Positions 15,312 to 23,266 of a stretch of DNA of 64,000 bases are shown piece after piece. The translations under genes were made by a program, and so were the position numbers. The stretch comes from Anaerolineales bacterium UBA5797. Its GTDB lineage: Bacteria > Chloroflexota > Anaerolineae > Anaerolineales > Villigracilaceae. Each line of letters starts with the position of its first letter. Within the stretch, counting starts at the first letter, position 1. Where the stretch lies: NCBI GenBank assembly GCA_002418205.1, contig DIDP01000035.1:40259-104258 (forward strand). Reading direction: 5' to 3'. Below the pieces are notes generated by a model, which made no database searches, was not told where the DNA came from, and saw only the letters and a program-made list of their open reading frames with translations.

Positions 15312-16481
15312 TCATCTACGTGTTCTGCCCTGCAAATCCTTCGCGGACTGTTTGCCAGATTTTTCACCAACGTCTCCGCCATTATTTCTGATTTCGATTG
15401 CAAGCATCTGGTCAATTTCTTCCTTGTCTTTATGAGTTACAACCGCTATCTCATGAGCCCTATGCAATAGATATGGAAACGGTTCATTGCCCATTATTTT
15501 TGCCTGCTCGATTAAAGCGCTATGCAAATTATTTAATGCATCCCTATTATTTACAACCCACAGGGGAACATCAACTCTGGCAATTTTTGGCTTCTTTTCA
15601 TCACCGACATTTATGTAAAAGAAATGAATGGAGATCGACCCTTGATATTTTTCTGCGGATTTTGCCTGAAGCTTGAATACGGCAGAACGTTCGTGCTTTC
15701 CCAAGATTTTGCTAAAGAGCCACAAATCTGTCACGCCAAGAAAAGGATGGTATTTGTTCAGGTTGGGTAATTCATCCTGTGGGATCATCGCAATTTCCAG
15801 CAAACGAACTACCCAGTTTGCTCCTGGCTTATCCACATACCCGGATGTGATCACATTTTGCTTTTCCATGTCTTTGAGTGCATCCATGTAGTCTTTCAGG
15901 CTTTTCTCAAAGTCTTTGGAATTCTCATTATCTGCGGCTCCCCAAAGTTCTAGCTGTCCTTCGGTTAGAGAAATAACAGTTCCTTTATATTTTTTAGCGA
16001 CTTCCAATAATTTTGTGCGTTCTGCCAAATCACGCTGTAAGGCAACCTGGCTATCACTAAAGAAAGTGTCTTCAAATTCTTCAAGGAGGCGGAGTTTTGT
16101 TTCTGTAATCACCTCGGGAGTACTTCCAGAGCCAACCTGCATGGCAATTACCCCTACATTGATTACATAATACTGAAGAGGTCCATGCCTGTCAGGGAAG
16201 ATTTGAGAACCGTCAGCGGCGATTAAGGTTGCTGCTTTGGGAGAATCAGGCAGAGGGTAGGGTGAAGCGATACTTTCATCCAATGGATAGGCACACCGTA
16301 CATTGGCATCCACCGCTTTTGCAGCATCGACTTTAAAACGAAGATCATCCAGCCTGGAATTAAAGTATGCGAAAAGCTCTCGGGCCTGGGTTTGGGCATC
16401 TTCTTTCTTCTTTTTTCTTTCCTGTGTGCCAGCGCCGATCGCTTTAATACGTGTGTAGAGGTCTTGATAATTAACAGGCAT
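15312..16481 (-). CDS. nurA: NurA-family 5'-3' nuclease
   Basis: A 389-residue NurA-domain protein. The metal-binding motif AADGSQIFPDR (Asp near residue 90) follows a helical N-terminus. A basic middle part leads to RVDVPLWVVNN and the closing AHEIAVVTHKDKEEIDQML. NurA forms a dimer on the HerA hexamer and digests DNA ends. The start is set at the ATG of MPVNYQDLY (16481) because a promoter lies just upstream; a longer frame to 16511 would overlap it. Its C-terminal tail (residues after GGDVGEKS) is low-complexity and basic. Confidence 0.88.
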   Translation of the reverse strand: MPVNYQDLYTRIKAIGAGTQERKKKKEDAQTQARELFAYFNSRLDDLRFKVDAAKAVDANVRCAYPLDESIASPYPLPDSPKAATLIAADGSQIFPDRHGPLQYYVINVGVIAMQVGSGSTPEVITETKLRLLEEFEDTFFSDSQVALQRDLAERTKLLEVAKKYKGTVISLTEGQLELWGAADNENSKDFEKSLKDYMDALKDMEKQNVITSGYVDKPGANWVVRLLEIAMIPQDELPNLNKYHPFLGVTDLWLFSKILGKHERSAVFKLQAKSAEKYQGSISIHFFYINVGDEKKPKIARVDVPLWVVNNRDALNNLHSALIEQAKIMGNEPFPYLLHRAHEIAVVTHKDKEEIDQMLAIEIRNNGGDVGEKSGKQSAKDLQGRTRR

Positions 16482-16498
16482 AGAACAAATGTACCAGA

Positions 16499-16527
16499 AT
16501 TGTACAGGCAAACGGGCGAAAATTCAA
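16499..16527 (-). promoter_or_regulatory. Promoter of the nurA-HAS-channel-herA locus
   Basis: On the minus strand TTGAAT (16522-16527) and TACAAT (16499-16504) are separated by 17 bp. The leader to the nurA ATG would be about 11-16 bases and shows no clear ribosome site. Confidence 0.6.
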
Positions 16528-16598
16528 GAAGACGCGGAACTTTTCAGGATGCCCGGCGTCTTAGTGGATGGAGAAATACCAACAAGGAGTTGATAACC

Positions 16599-17327
16599 AT
16601 GAAAACCAAATTTTATCTCTTAGCCGTGGTTGCCCTGCTTGCGCTTCTCGTGAGCGCCTGCGGACCGACCACCATCAATCAGGAGGCGCTGCCGCCCCTG
16701 AGAACCATCAGCGTTTCCGGCTCGGGACAGGCGTACCTCGTGCCCGACATCGCCTACATCTATGTGGGCGTGCACACCGAAAAACCGAGCGCATCTGAAG
16801 CTGTGGATGAGAACAATTCCCAGACCCAGACCATGATCAAGGCGCTGCGCGATTTCGGCATCGATGCGAAGGATATCCGCACGACGAACTTCAGCATCTG
16901 GCCCCAGGAAAGATACGACCCTGCCACCGGCACCCCCACCGGGCAGAAGACCTACGTGGTCGATAACACCGTCTATGTGACGATCCGTGACCTCGACAAG
17001 TTGGGCGAACTGCTCGATACCGTCATTGCGGCGGGCGCCAACACCGTCAACAGCATCCAGTTCGATGTTGCCGACAAGGAAGCAGCCCTCAAGCAAGCCC
17101 GCGCCGAAGCCGTGAAGGATGCCGAAGCGCAAGCCAAAGAGCTGGCGGCAGCCGCCGGGGTAAGCCTCGGCCAGGTCCAGAGCATCGGCTTCAATGAAAG
17201 CGTCCCGTATCCCGTCTTCAATGGGAAAGGCGGCGGCGGTGGAGCGGCGGTGGAAGCGGCTGTGCCGATCCAGCCCGGTCAGTTGACCCTCTCGGTGACC
17301 GTCAGCATGACCTACTCGATCAAGTAA
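16599..17327 (+). CDS. SIMPL-domain (DUF541) lipoprotein
   Basis: A 242-residue exported lipoprotein. The signal peptide ends in a lipobox LVSACG; the mature part carries the SIMPL domain (RTISVSGSGQAYLVPDIAYI ... DAQAKELAAAAGVSLGQVQSI) and a Gly-rich loop near the C-terminus. SIMPL proteins resemble oxidative-stress and outer-surface proteins such as YggE; the activity is unknown. The long frame opens at 16392, but AAGGAG 9 bases before the ATG at 16599 and the signal peptide fix the start there. Divergent from nurA. Confidence 0.9.
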   Translation: MKTKFYLLAVVALLALLVSACGPTTINQEALPPLRTISVSGSGQAYLVPDIAYIYVGVHTEKPSASEAVDENNSQTQTMIKALRDFGIDAKDIRTTNFSIWPQERYDPATGTPTGQKTYVVDNTVYVTIRDLDKLGELLDTVIAAGANTVNSIQFDVADKEAALKQARAEAVKDAEAQAKELAAAAGVSLGQVQSIGFNESVPYPVFNGKGGGGGAAVEAAVPIQPGQLTLSVTVSMTYSIK

Positions 17328-17353
17328 CACGCCGCCCGAATCTGACGAACCCT

Positions 17354-17382
17354 GAACCTGCTTCCGTTATGGCGGCAGGTTC
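17354..17382 (+). terminator. Terminator after the SIMPL gene
   Basis: Arms GAACCTGC (17354-17361) and GCAGGTTC (17375-17382), followed by TTTGCTTTT. Just downstream a CCTCCCCAAAAT / ATTTGGGGGAGG dyad (about 17426-17468) looks like another intergenic hairpin. Confidence 0.75.
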
Positions 17383-17483
17383 TTTGCTTTTAGCGCCCCC
17401 ACCGCCACTCGCTACACTCGGGCACCTCCCCAAAATCCAACTGGGGATCGTCGTATTTGGGGGAGGTTGGGAGGGGGTAAGGT

Positions 17484-17489
17484 TATAAT
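17484..17489 (+). promoter_or_regulatory. -10 box upstream of the beta-hydroxyacid dehydrogenase gene
   Basis: A perfect TATAAT lies 29 bases before the ATG at 17519. An AAAAGGAG ribosome site sits between the two. No good -35 box was seen. Confidence 0.5.
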
Positions 17490-17518
17490 CTCCGAATTCA
17501 TGCGCAAAAGGAGTTGAC

Positions 17519-18403
17519 ATGCTCAAAGTCGGATACATCGGTCTCGGGTTGATGGGCAAATCCATCGCCCGCAACATCCTCAAAGCGGGATTCCCGCTCT
17601 TCGTCCACAACCGCTCCCGCGCCGCGGTGGACGAACTGGTTGCCGAAGGCGCGATCGCCGCCTCCACGCCGGCGGTCGTTGCCGCGCAGGTGGACGTGGT
17701 CTTCACCAACCTGCCCGACACGCCGGATGTCGAAAAGGTGGTGCTCGGCGAAAGAGGCATCATCGAGGGCGCGCACGATGGGTTGATCTACGTTGACAAC
17801 TCCACGATCAAGCCTGCGGCGGCGCGCATGATCGCGCAGAAGCTGGCCGCCAAAGGGACGCTCGCGCTGGATGCCCCGGTCTCGGGCGGCGACATCGGCG
17901 CGAAGAACGGCACGCTGACCGTCATGGTCGGTGGTGAGGCGTCCGCGCTGGAAAAGGTCATGCCGGTGTTCCAGGCAATGGGCAAAACGATCACGCACGT
18001 CGGCGAAGCGGGCGCGGGTCAGGTTGCCAAAGCCGCCAACCAGATCATGGTCGCGGCGCAGATGGTGGCGATGGGCGAATTGCTCGTCTTTGCCAAAAAG
18101 GCGGGCGTGGACCCGCGCAAGGTGGTGGAGGCGATCAAGGGCGGCGCGGCACAGTGCTGGACTTTGGACGTCAAGCCGCCGCGCCTGTTCGAAGGCAACC
18201 GCAACCCCGGTTTCAAGGCATACATGCAACTGAAGGATCTGAAGATCGTGCTGGACACTGCAAGGGAATATGACATTCCGGTGTCGGGCACCGTCGAAAA
18301 CACAAGGTTTTTCCAGCAGATGATCGACTCCGGCATGGGCGAACTCGACAACTCCGCAGTGGTGGGCGTCATCGAGAAGCTGGCGGGAATCGAAATTCTG
18401 TAG
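17519..18403 (+). CDS. 3-hydroxyisobutyrate dehydrogenase-family NAD(P)-dependent oxidoreductase
   Basis: A 294-residue beta-hydroxyacid dehydrogenase. The dinucleotide motif is GYIGLGLMGKSIARNI at the N-terminus; the substrate motif is DAPVSGGDIGAKNGTL near residue 121; the catalytic lysine lies in GAGQVAKAANQIMV. The family includes 3-hydroxyisobutyrate and tartronate semialdehyde (2-hydroxy-3-oxopropionate) reductases; which substrate applies cannot be read off. AAAAGGAG precedes the ATG. It has its own promoter and stands alone. Confidence 0.92.
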   Translation: MLKVGYIGLGLMGKSIARNILKAGFPLFVHNRSRAAVDELVAEGAIAASTPAVVAAQVDVVFTNLPDTPDVEKVVLGERGIIEGAHDGLIYVDNSTIKPAAARMIAQKLAAKGTLALDAPVSGGDIGAKNGTLTVMVGGEASALEKVMPVFQAMGKTITHVGEAGAGQVAKAANQIMVAAQMVAMGELLVFAKKAGVDPRKVVEAIKGGAAQCWTLDVKPPRLFEGNRNPGFKAYMQLKDLKIVLDTAREYDIPVSGTVENTRFFQQMIDSGMGELDNSAVVGVIEKLAGIEIL

Positions 18404-18449
18404 GGGCGGAGCATGCTCCGCCCAGGGCACGGCGATGCTGTGCCCCTAC
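18401..18449. repeat. TAGGGGC...GCCCCTA intergenic palindrome element
   Basis: Contains a perfect 20-bp palindrome (18404-18423, GGGCGGAGCATG and its complement) followed by GGGCAC...GTGCCC, all framed by TAGGGGC / GCCCCTA. The stop codon TAG of the preceding gene is part of it. A related unit lies at 31148-31175. Confidence 0.75.
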
Positions 18450-18461
18450 GAAAATGCGATT

Positions 18462-19349
18462 ATGAAAAAACACCTCCCCACCCTCCGCGATTATTTCCTC
18501 ATCGTCATCGCCGCATTGATCCAGGCGTTGTCGCTGCGCCTGTTCTTTGTCCCGGCACAACTGGCATCTGGCGGTGTCAGCGGCATCTCGCAATTGATCA
18601 ACCACTTCACCGGCTGGCCCATCGGCATGATGATATTGATCGGGAACATTCCCCTGTTCGCACTCGGCTGGCGGTTCCTGGGCGGGTATCGCTTCGCCCT
18701 GCGGACGGCGACCGCCATCCTCGCCTATTCCCTCTTCACGGACCTGGTCCTGAAAACACCATTGTTCGCCCCCAACGGCGCCGGGACCGCGCTCATCAAC
18801 GACCTGCAGGGCGACATCTTCCTGAGCGCGTTATACGGAGCCATCGTCAGCGGCATCGGCTACGGGCTTGTCTATCGCGCCCGCGGCTCGAGCGGCGGCT
18901 CGGACATCCTGGCGCGCATCCTCAACCATTGGCGCGGCATCCCCATGACGCAAAGTTATCTCATCGTGGATACGGCGGTCATCCTCGGCGCGGGGTTTGT
19001 CTTTGGTTGGAAGCAGGCTCTCTATGCGTTGATCGCCCTGTACGTGAGCGGACTGGTCGCCGAGACCACCCTCGAAGGCGGCGGGACCGTCCGCACGGCA
19101 ATGATCGTGACGGGCAAACCCGATGAAGTTTCGCAGCGCATCCTCGAGGGGCTGATCCGCGGCGTCACTGTGCTCGAGGGGACGGGCGCATTCACAGGCG
19201 CCGACCGTCCGGTCCTGTATGTTGTCATCTCACGCGCGGAAGTGGCTTCGCTGAAAGCCATCGTCCATGAAGTGGACCCGCGCGCGTTCATGGTCATTGG
19301 GTATGCACATGAAGCGTTGGGCGAGGGGTTCAGACCATTGAAGTCATAG
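18462..19349 (+). CDS. YitT-family membrane protein with C-terminal DUF2179 domain
   Basis: A 295-residue protein with five or six membrane helices (SLRLFFVPAQLASGGVSGIS at the first pair, GSSGGSDILARIL in the middle) and a cytosolic ligand-binding-like DUF2179 domain near the end (RPVLYVVISRAEVASL, then VDPRAFMVIG). The function of YitT proteins is unknown; transport is assumed. A frame from 18435 lies inside the repeat, so the ATG at 18462 (MKKHLPTLRDY) is used. Confidence 0.9.
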   Translation: MKKHLPTLRDYFLIVIAALIQALSLRLFFVPAQLASGGVSGISQLINHFTGWPIGMMILIGNIPLFALGWRFLGGYRFALRTATAILAYSLFTDLVLKTPLFAPNGAGTALINDLQGDIFLSALYGAIVSGIGYGLVYRARGSSGGSDILARILNHWRGIPMTQSYLIVDTAVILGAGFVFGWKQALYALIALYVSGLVAETTLEGGGTVRTAMIVTGKPDEVSQRILEGLIRGVTVLEGTGAFTGADRPVLYVVISRAEVASLKAIVHEVDPRAFMVIGYAHEALGEGFRPLKS

Positions 19350-19353
19350 CATC

Positions 19354-20091
19354 ATGGAATATAAATACGCAAAAGAACAACAGGATTATTCCGATTACGC
19401 CAGCGGCAAAGTGTTTTACAGCATATCGGGTCACCCCGCCTTTCCTGTGAGATTGGCAAGTGAAATTTTCCAACGCTGTATGGCGCATCGACAGGCCATT
19501 TATCAGACTACATCACCTTGCGTTTTATATGATCCATGTTGTGGCGCGGCATATCATCTGAGTGTGTTGGCCTTTTTACACAGACAGTTGATCCAAACAG
19601 TGATCGCTTCGGATGTGGATGAAAAGGCTGTCAGCTTGGCAGAAAAGAATCTCAGCTTGTTGAATAGGACAGGATTGGAAAGTCGGATTGATGAGATCAA
19701 GTCCATGCTTGAACAATACGGCAAAGACTCTCACAAAGAGGCTTTGAAAAGCGCAACTACTTTGAAAACGAAGCTTTCTGGAGATTTGCTCACGACGAAA
19801 ACATTTCAGGCAAACGTTCTGGACAAAGCCGATCTCTTGAAGAAGCTATCCCCACATTCTGTTGATTTCGTTTTTACTGACGTTCCCTACGGACAGCATT
19901 CCGATTGGCATGGCTCTGATGTGGCGAATCCATTATGGTCCATGCTTGATTCGCTTCTTGAAGTTTTGTCCCCATCGAGTATTGTCGCTGTTGTTTCTGA
20001 CAAGGGACAAAAGGCAATGCACGAAGGCTATCAGCGAATTGAGCAGTTTCAAGTGGGGAAGCGACGAATCATTATTTTGCAACCTATTTAA
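19354..20091 (+). CDS. AviRa-like 23S rRNA (guanine) methyltransferase
   Basis: A 245-residue SAM-dependent methyltransferase that I recognise as AviRa-like. Shared features are FPVRLASEIFQRC (residues 30-42), YDPCCGAAYHLSVLAFLHRQ (motif I, 59-78), VIASDVDEKA, and the catalytic-type TDVPYGQ (175-181). AviRa of Streptomyces methylates a 23S rRNA guanine and gives resistance to the orthosomycin avilamycin. Whether this protein confers resistance or serves as a housekeeping enzyme is unknown. It begins 4 bases after the YitT stop and is clearly AT-richer than the genes before it. Confidence 0.8.
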   Translation: MEYKYAKEQQDYSDYASGKVFYSISGHPAFPVRLASEIFQRCMAHRQAIYQTTSPCVLYDPCCGAAYHLSVLAFLHRQLIQTVIASDVDEKAVSLAEKNLSLLNRTGLESRIDEIKSMLEQYGKDSHKEALKSATTLKTKLSGDLLTTKTFQANVLDKADLLKKLSPHSVDFVFTDVPYGQHSDWHGSDVANPLWSMLDSLLEVLSPSSIVAVVSDKGQKAMHEGYQRIEQFQVGKRRIIILQPI

Positions 20092-20167
20092 AGGGAACTT
20101 GCGGAACGTTTTTTTGAGTCTTACAGCTGACATGATCAGAAAGTGCGTGATGAAAGGGAGACATATT

Positions 20168-21547
20168 ATGAAGATGAAAAATCTAATTTGGTCCGTCACA
20201 TTGGCGATGTTTATATTGTCATCGTGCCAAAGTTCAACAACACCCCCATCCCCTTTGCAATCCACGGCAGAAACCGAGACAAACTCACAGCCTGTGATTG
20301 ATTCCACGACAACGCCACAACCAGCAACTAAAGCTCCAACAGTGACGCCAACGCTCATACCAGTCACCAAAAAATCGTTAGCGGGATTGATAATCAGCAG
20401 TCCTATCTTGGGAGTCCCGCTTGAAGTACCTGGTGTTCAGCCGTCAACGATGATTACACCGAATGGGCTTGGAATAATCAATTCAAAAGGTGAACTCATT
20501 AAGTTTGCTGATGCAGGATTGTTCGAAAGTTTTTCACCATCGGGTATACAGATTGTTTATCAACATGGATTTGAAGATGAGTATTACGATTACATCGACA
20601 ATTTGTTCGTCTATAACTCAATGACAGGAGAAACTGTAGAAATATTTGACGATTTAGAGTATGAAGGGGGAAAAACAGTCATCTCATGGTCGCAGGATGA
20701 ACAACAGTTTATTTACTACAATGATTACTTGACAGTTCTTTTTGAAGCATTTGGATATTTTGCTCCAAAGCAACTATTACTCGCAGATGTTTCGACTGGT
20801 CAGACTATATCCTTGATAAATGATGGCTACCAATTCGATATTAGCCCAGATCGATCACAAATCGCTTACACAACTGGTGAGTTAATAGATATAGAGATTG
20901 AATCAGATGGTGGAAAGACATTGGGAAAGTTTGGATGTTTCCAGCCTCATATTTACGATATTACTTCATCATCCTCGCAACCCTTTAATGTTAGTTCGTT
21001 AAACGAGAAACCTGTTTGCTTGGGTTATCCAAAATGGTCTCCAGACGGCAGGGAAATTGCCTGGATAGGTTATTTTGAAAACAATACTTTTCGTCCCATA
21101 ATTTTTGATTTAGATGACAAAGTAGGGCATGTCTATGAAGTACTAGATCAAAAACCTATAAGAACAAATCTTCCAACATCTTGGTATTTTGGTGAACCAT
21201 ATTTTGGAGGACGCTTTGAGCCAGACTGGGTTGGTGACTACATCTTTTGGACCCCATCATACGAAGTCAATACTGAAACGGGCAAGGCGTCAACCCCGCG
21301 AGAGTTGGAAGTATCTGGTAATCCAAAATGGGCTAAATATTATATAGAAAGCCCTGATGGATCATTTAATGTGTCTTTGAGCGAAGAGAGAGATGTCATC
21401 ATATTAAGTGATGACAATGAAAATTTACTGGCATCTTTTTTGGTAGATGATGTTTATAACGGACCAAGGCAGGAAATATTAACGAGCGGTTTCTTTCTGC
21501 CGGGTAGAACTTATATTGCGGGATGGTCTACTTTTGCCCCTCCGTAA
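20168..21547 (+). CDS. Lipoprotein with TolB/WD40-like beta-propeller repeats
   Basis: A 459-residue exported lipoprotein. A signal peptide ends in ILSSC (lipobox), then a Thr/Pro/Ser-rich linker leads to a repeat region with FDISPDRSQIAY and PKWSPDGREIAWIG, typical of TolB-type propeller blades. The frame opens far upstream inside the previous gene; GGGAG before the ATG at 20168 and the signal peptide decide the start. Strongly AT-rich compared with the window. The function is not recognised. Confidence 0.8.
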   Translation: MKMKNLIWSVTLAMFILSSCQSSTTPPSPLQSTAETETNSQPVIDSTTTPQPATKAPTVTPTLIPVTKKSLAGLIISSPILGVPLEVPGVQPSTMITPNGLGIINSKGELIKFADAGLFESFSPSGIQIVYQHGFEDEYYDYIDNLFVYNSMTGETVEIFDDLEYEGGKTVISWSQDEQQFIYYNDYLTVLFEAFGYFAPKQLLLADVSTGQTISLINDGYQFDISPDRSQIAYTTGELIDIEIESDGGKTLGKFGCFQPHIYDITSSSSQPFNVSSLNEKPVCLGYPKWSPDGREIAWIGYFENNTFRPIIFDLDDKVGHVYEVLDQKPIRTNLPTSWYFGEPYFGGRFEPDWVGDYIFWTPSYEVNTETGKASTPRELEVSGNPKWAKYYIESPDGSFNVSLSEERDVIILSDDNENLLASFLVDDVYNGPRQEILTSGFFLPGRTYIAGWSTFAPP

Positions 21548-21585
21548 AATATTGAAAATTAATAATTTATTCAGATACGTCCTTT

Positions 21586-22251
21586 TCACCCAAACTGACT
21601 GACGACTCCCGCGATCAAGCCGATCTGCCCGAGGTGATAGGCTGCGATATTGAGCAGTCGTCCGTTCTTGATGGGGGCAACGAACTTATTCCACGCCAGG
21701 ATGATATCGGAAAGATAGAACAGGAACGCGCCCACGCTTACGAGGAACGAGGCGCCCGTCTTCCATTCTGGATTCGATATGGTCGTCATGGCAGCATACA
21801 GCATCACTGTGATCACCACCGAATACAGGACCACCGGATTGACCAGCCTCGTCTGTCCCTTTGCGCGGACCGCCGAGACGATCCGCCGCATCACGCGCAG
21901 CGCGTTGATGGACAGGATGACGATCAGCAGGACCGACCACGCATTGACCTCCCGCAACTCGTTTTGGAATCCGAAAAGATAAGCCACATGCGCCGACAGG
22001 AACGCGATCAATCCAAAGATGAACATGCGGTCGAGCGAGATCATCAGCAAAACGTCCCCCGCCAGAGAGAACAGAACCCCCAACCCGAACCAGAACGTCA
22101 GTCCCTGCAACCCCGTGCCCAGATACAGCCAGATGAACAGGCAGACCATCACGGCAGGTTTTGCCACATATTCGAGTCTTTCCCAATTCTTCCATAATGC
22201 AAAAGCCTCGAGCGCGGCAAAGACCAAAGCAAGGATGAGCCAGATATTCAT
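21586..22251 (-). CDS. YhhN-family membrane protein (lysoplasmalogenase-like)
   Basis: A 221-residue polytopic protein of about eight helices with the family signatures GDVLLMI and FLSAHVAYLFGF, plus FYLSDIILAWNKF near the end. Characterised members (TMEM86 and a Legionella YhhN) hydrolyse the vinyl-ether bond of lysoplasmalogens; plasmalogens occur in many anaerobes. GGGAGG sits before the ATG at 22251, so that start is preferred over the one at 22269. Confidence 0.87.
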   Translation of the reverse strand: MNIWLILALVFAALEAFALWKNWERLEYVAKPAVMVCLFIWLYLGTGLQGLTFWFGLGVLFSLAGDVLLMISLDRMFIFGLIAFLSAHVAYLFGFQNELREVNAWSVLLIVILSINALRVMRRIVSAVRAKGQTRLVNPVVLYSVVITVMLYAAMTTISNPEWKTGASFLVSVGAFLFYLSDIILAWNKFVAPIKNGRLLNIAAYHLGQIGLIAGVVSQFG

Positions 22252-22270
22252 TTTTGCCTCCCAAAACATA

Positions 22271-22343
22271 TGTCATCGCGACCTTCGGGAAGCAATCTCC
22301 CACTTACTAGGAGATTGCTTCGCCTTCGGCTCGCAACGACATC
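22271..22343. repeat. Dispersed repeat, TCATCGCGACC...CTCGCAACGA class
   Basis: GTCATCGCGACCTTCGG, GAAGCAATCTCC, GGAGATTGCTTCGCC and GGCTCGCAACGACATCC: inverted halves of the same class as 6434-6528 and 57927-58025, between yhhN and era. Confidence 0.7.
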
Positions 22344-22345
22344 CT

Positions 22346-23266
22346 TCATTTTTTCTTTTTCTTCTTCCCGATCCGATACCCAAGCCGGTTCATGGCGTTC
22401 TCGTCATTGCGCCAGTCCTTCAAGACCTTGGCACGCAGTTCTAGAAACACTGGCCGTCCGCCCATCTCCTCGATCTCCTTCCGCGCGTCACTCCCGATCG
22501 CCTTCAGCATCCTGCCCCCCTCGCCGATCACGATCCCTTTCTGCGAGTTGCGTTCCACGAAGATCGTCGCGGCGATGTACAGCATGCCGTTCTCGCGTTC
22601 CTTGAATTCATCCACGCGCACGCCGACCCCATGCGGCACCTCATCGCGCAGATGGTTCAGGCACGCCTCGCGGATCAGGTCGGCGGCGATGTCGCGTTCG
22701 TATGAGTCCGTGATTTGCTCTTCGTCATATTCAGGTGCACGAAATGGACTGAGCGAAACAAGCAACTCGACCAGCTCATTGAGATGCATATCATGCGTGG
22801 CGGAGATGGAAATGACGTTCGCGTCCTTCTTCACCGACGCCTGATACGCTTCGAGATTCCGCGTCAAAGCCTCAGCCGGGATCAGGTCCATTTTGTTGGC
22901 GGCAAGCACGAGTGGAGTCCGACGCGGGAGTCTGCCGAGCAGGAGTCCGATCTGTTTGTCCTCCTCCGTCGGCCTGACCGAGACGTCCACCAGCCAGAGG
23001 ACAACGTCCACGCCCTCCATTGATTCCTCCGCTTCCTGGTTCAGGAACTTGCCAAGTTTGTGGCGCGGGTTGTGGATGCCGGGCGTATCCACAAAAACGA
23101 GTTGATACGAATCGGCGGTGAGAATGCCAAGTTGACGTTTGCGGGTGGTCTGCGGCTTGGGCGAGACCGCCGCGATCTTTTGACCGAGCAGGGCATTGAC
23201 CAGCGTGGACTTGCCGACATTTGGACGCCCGATGATGGCGATGTAGCCCGAACGGAAATCGTTCAT
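22346..23266 (-). CDS. era: GTPase Era
   Basis: A 306-residue GTPase for 16S rRNA and 30S maturation. G1 is GRPNVGKS (about 13-20), G3 DTPG, G4 NKMD; the C-terminal KH domain binds the 3' end of 16S rRNA (VIGEGGRMLKAIGSDAR). It ends in a lysine tract. The ATG overlaps the stop of the upstream GT39-like gene by 4 bases, so the three genes EamA - GT39-like - era form an operon. Confidence 0.97.
   Translation of the reverse strand: MNDFRSGYIAIIGRPNVGKSTLVNALLGQKIAAVSPKPQTTRKRQLGILTADSYQLVFVDTPGIHNPRHKLGKFLNQEAEESMEGVDVVLWLVDVSVRPTEEDKQIGLLLGRLPRRTPLVLAANKMDLIPAEALTRNLEAYQASVKKDANVISISATHDMHLNELVELLVSLSPFRAPEYDEEQITDSYERDIAADLIREACLNHLRDEVPHGVGVRVDEFKERENGMLYIAATIFVERNSQKGIVIGEGGRMLKAIGSDARKEIEEMGGRPVFLELRAKVLKDWRNDENAMNRLGYRIGKKKKKK

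Noticed and set aside
16620..17330. Long minus-strand frame opposite the SIMPL gene
   Set aside because: Antisense shadow caused by high GC at third codon positions; the plus-strand frame has a signal peptide and ribosome site.
18404..18423. Perfect 20-bp palindrome as a regulator operator
   Set aside because: It is part of a repeat framed by TAGGGGC/GCCCCTA with a relative at 31148-31175, so a dispersed hairpin is more likely.
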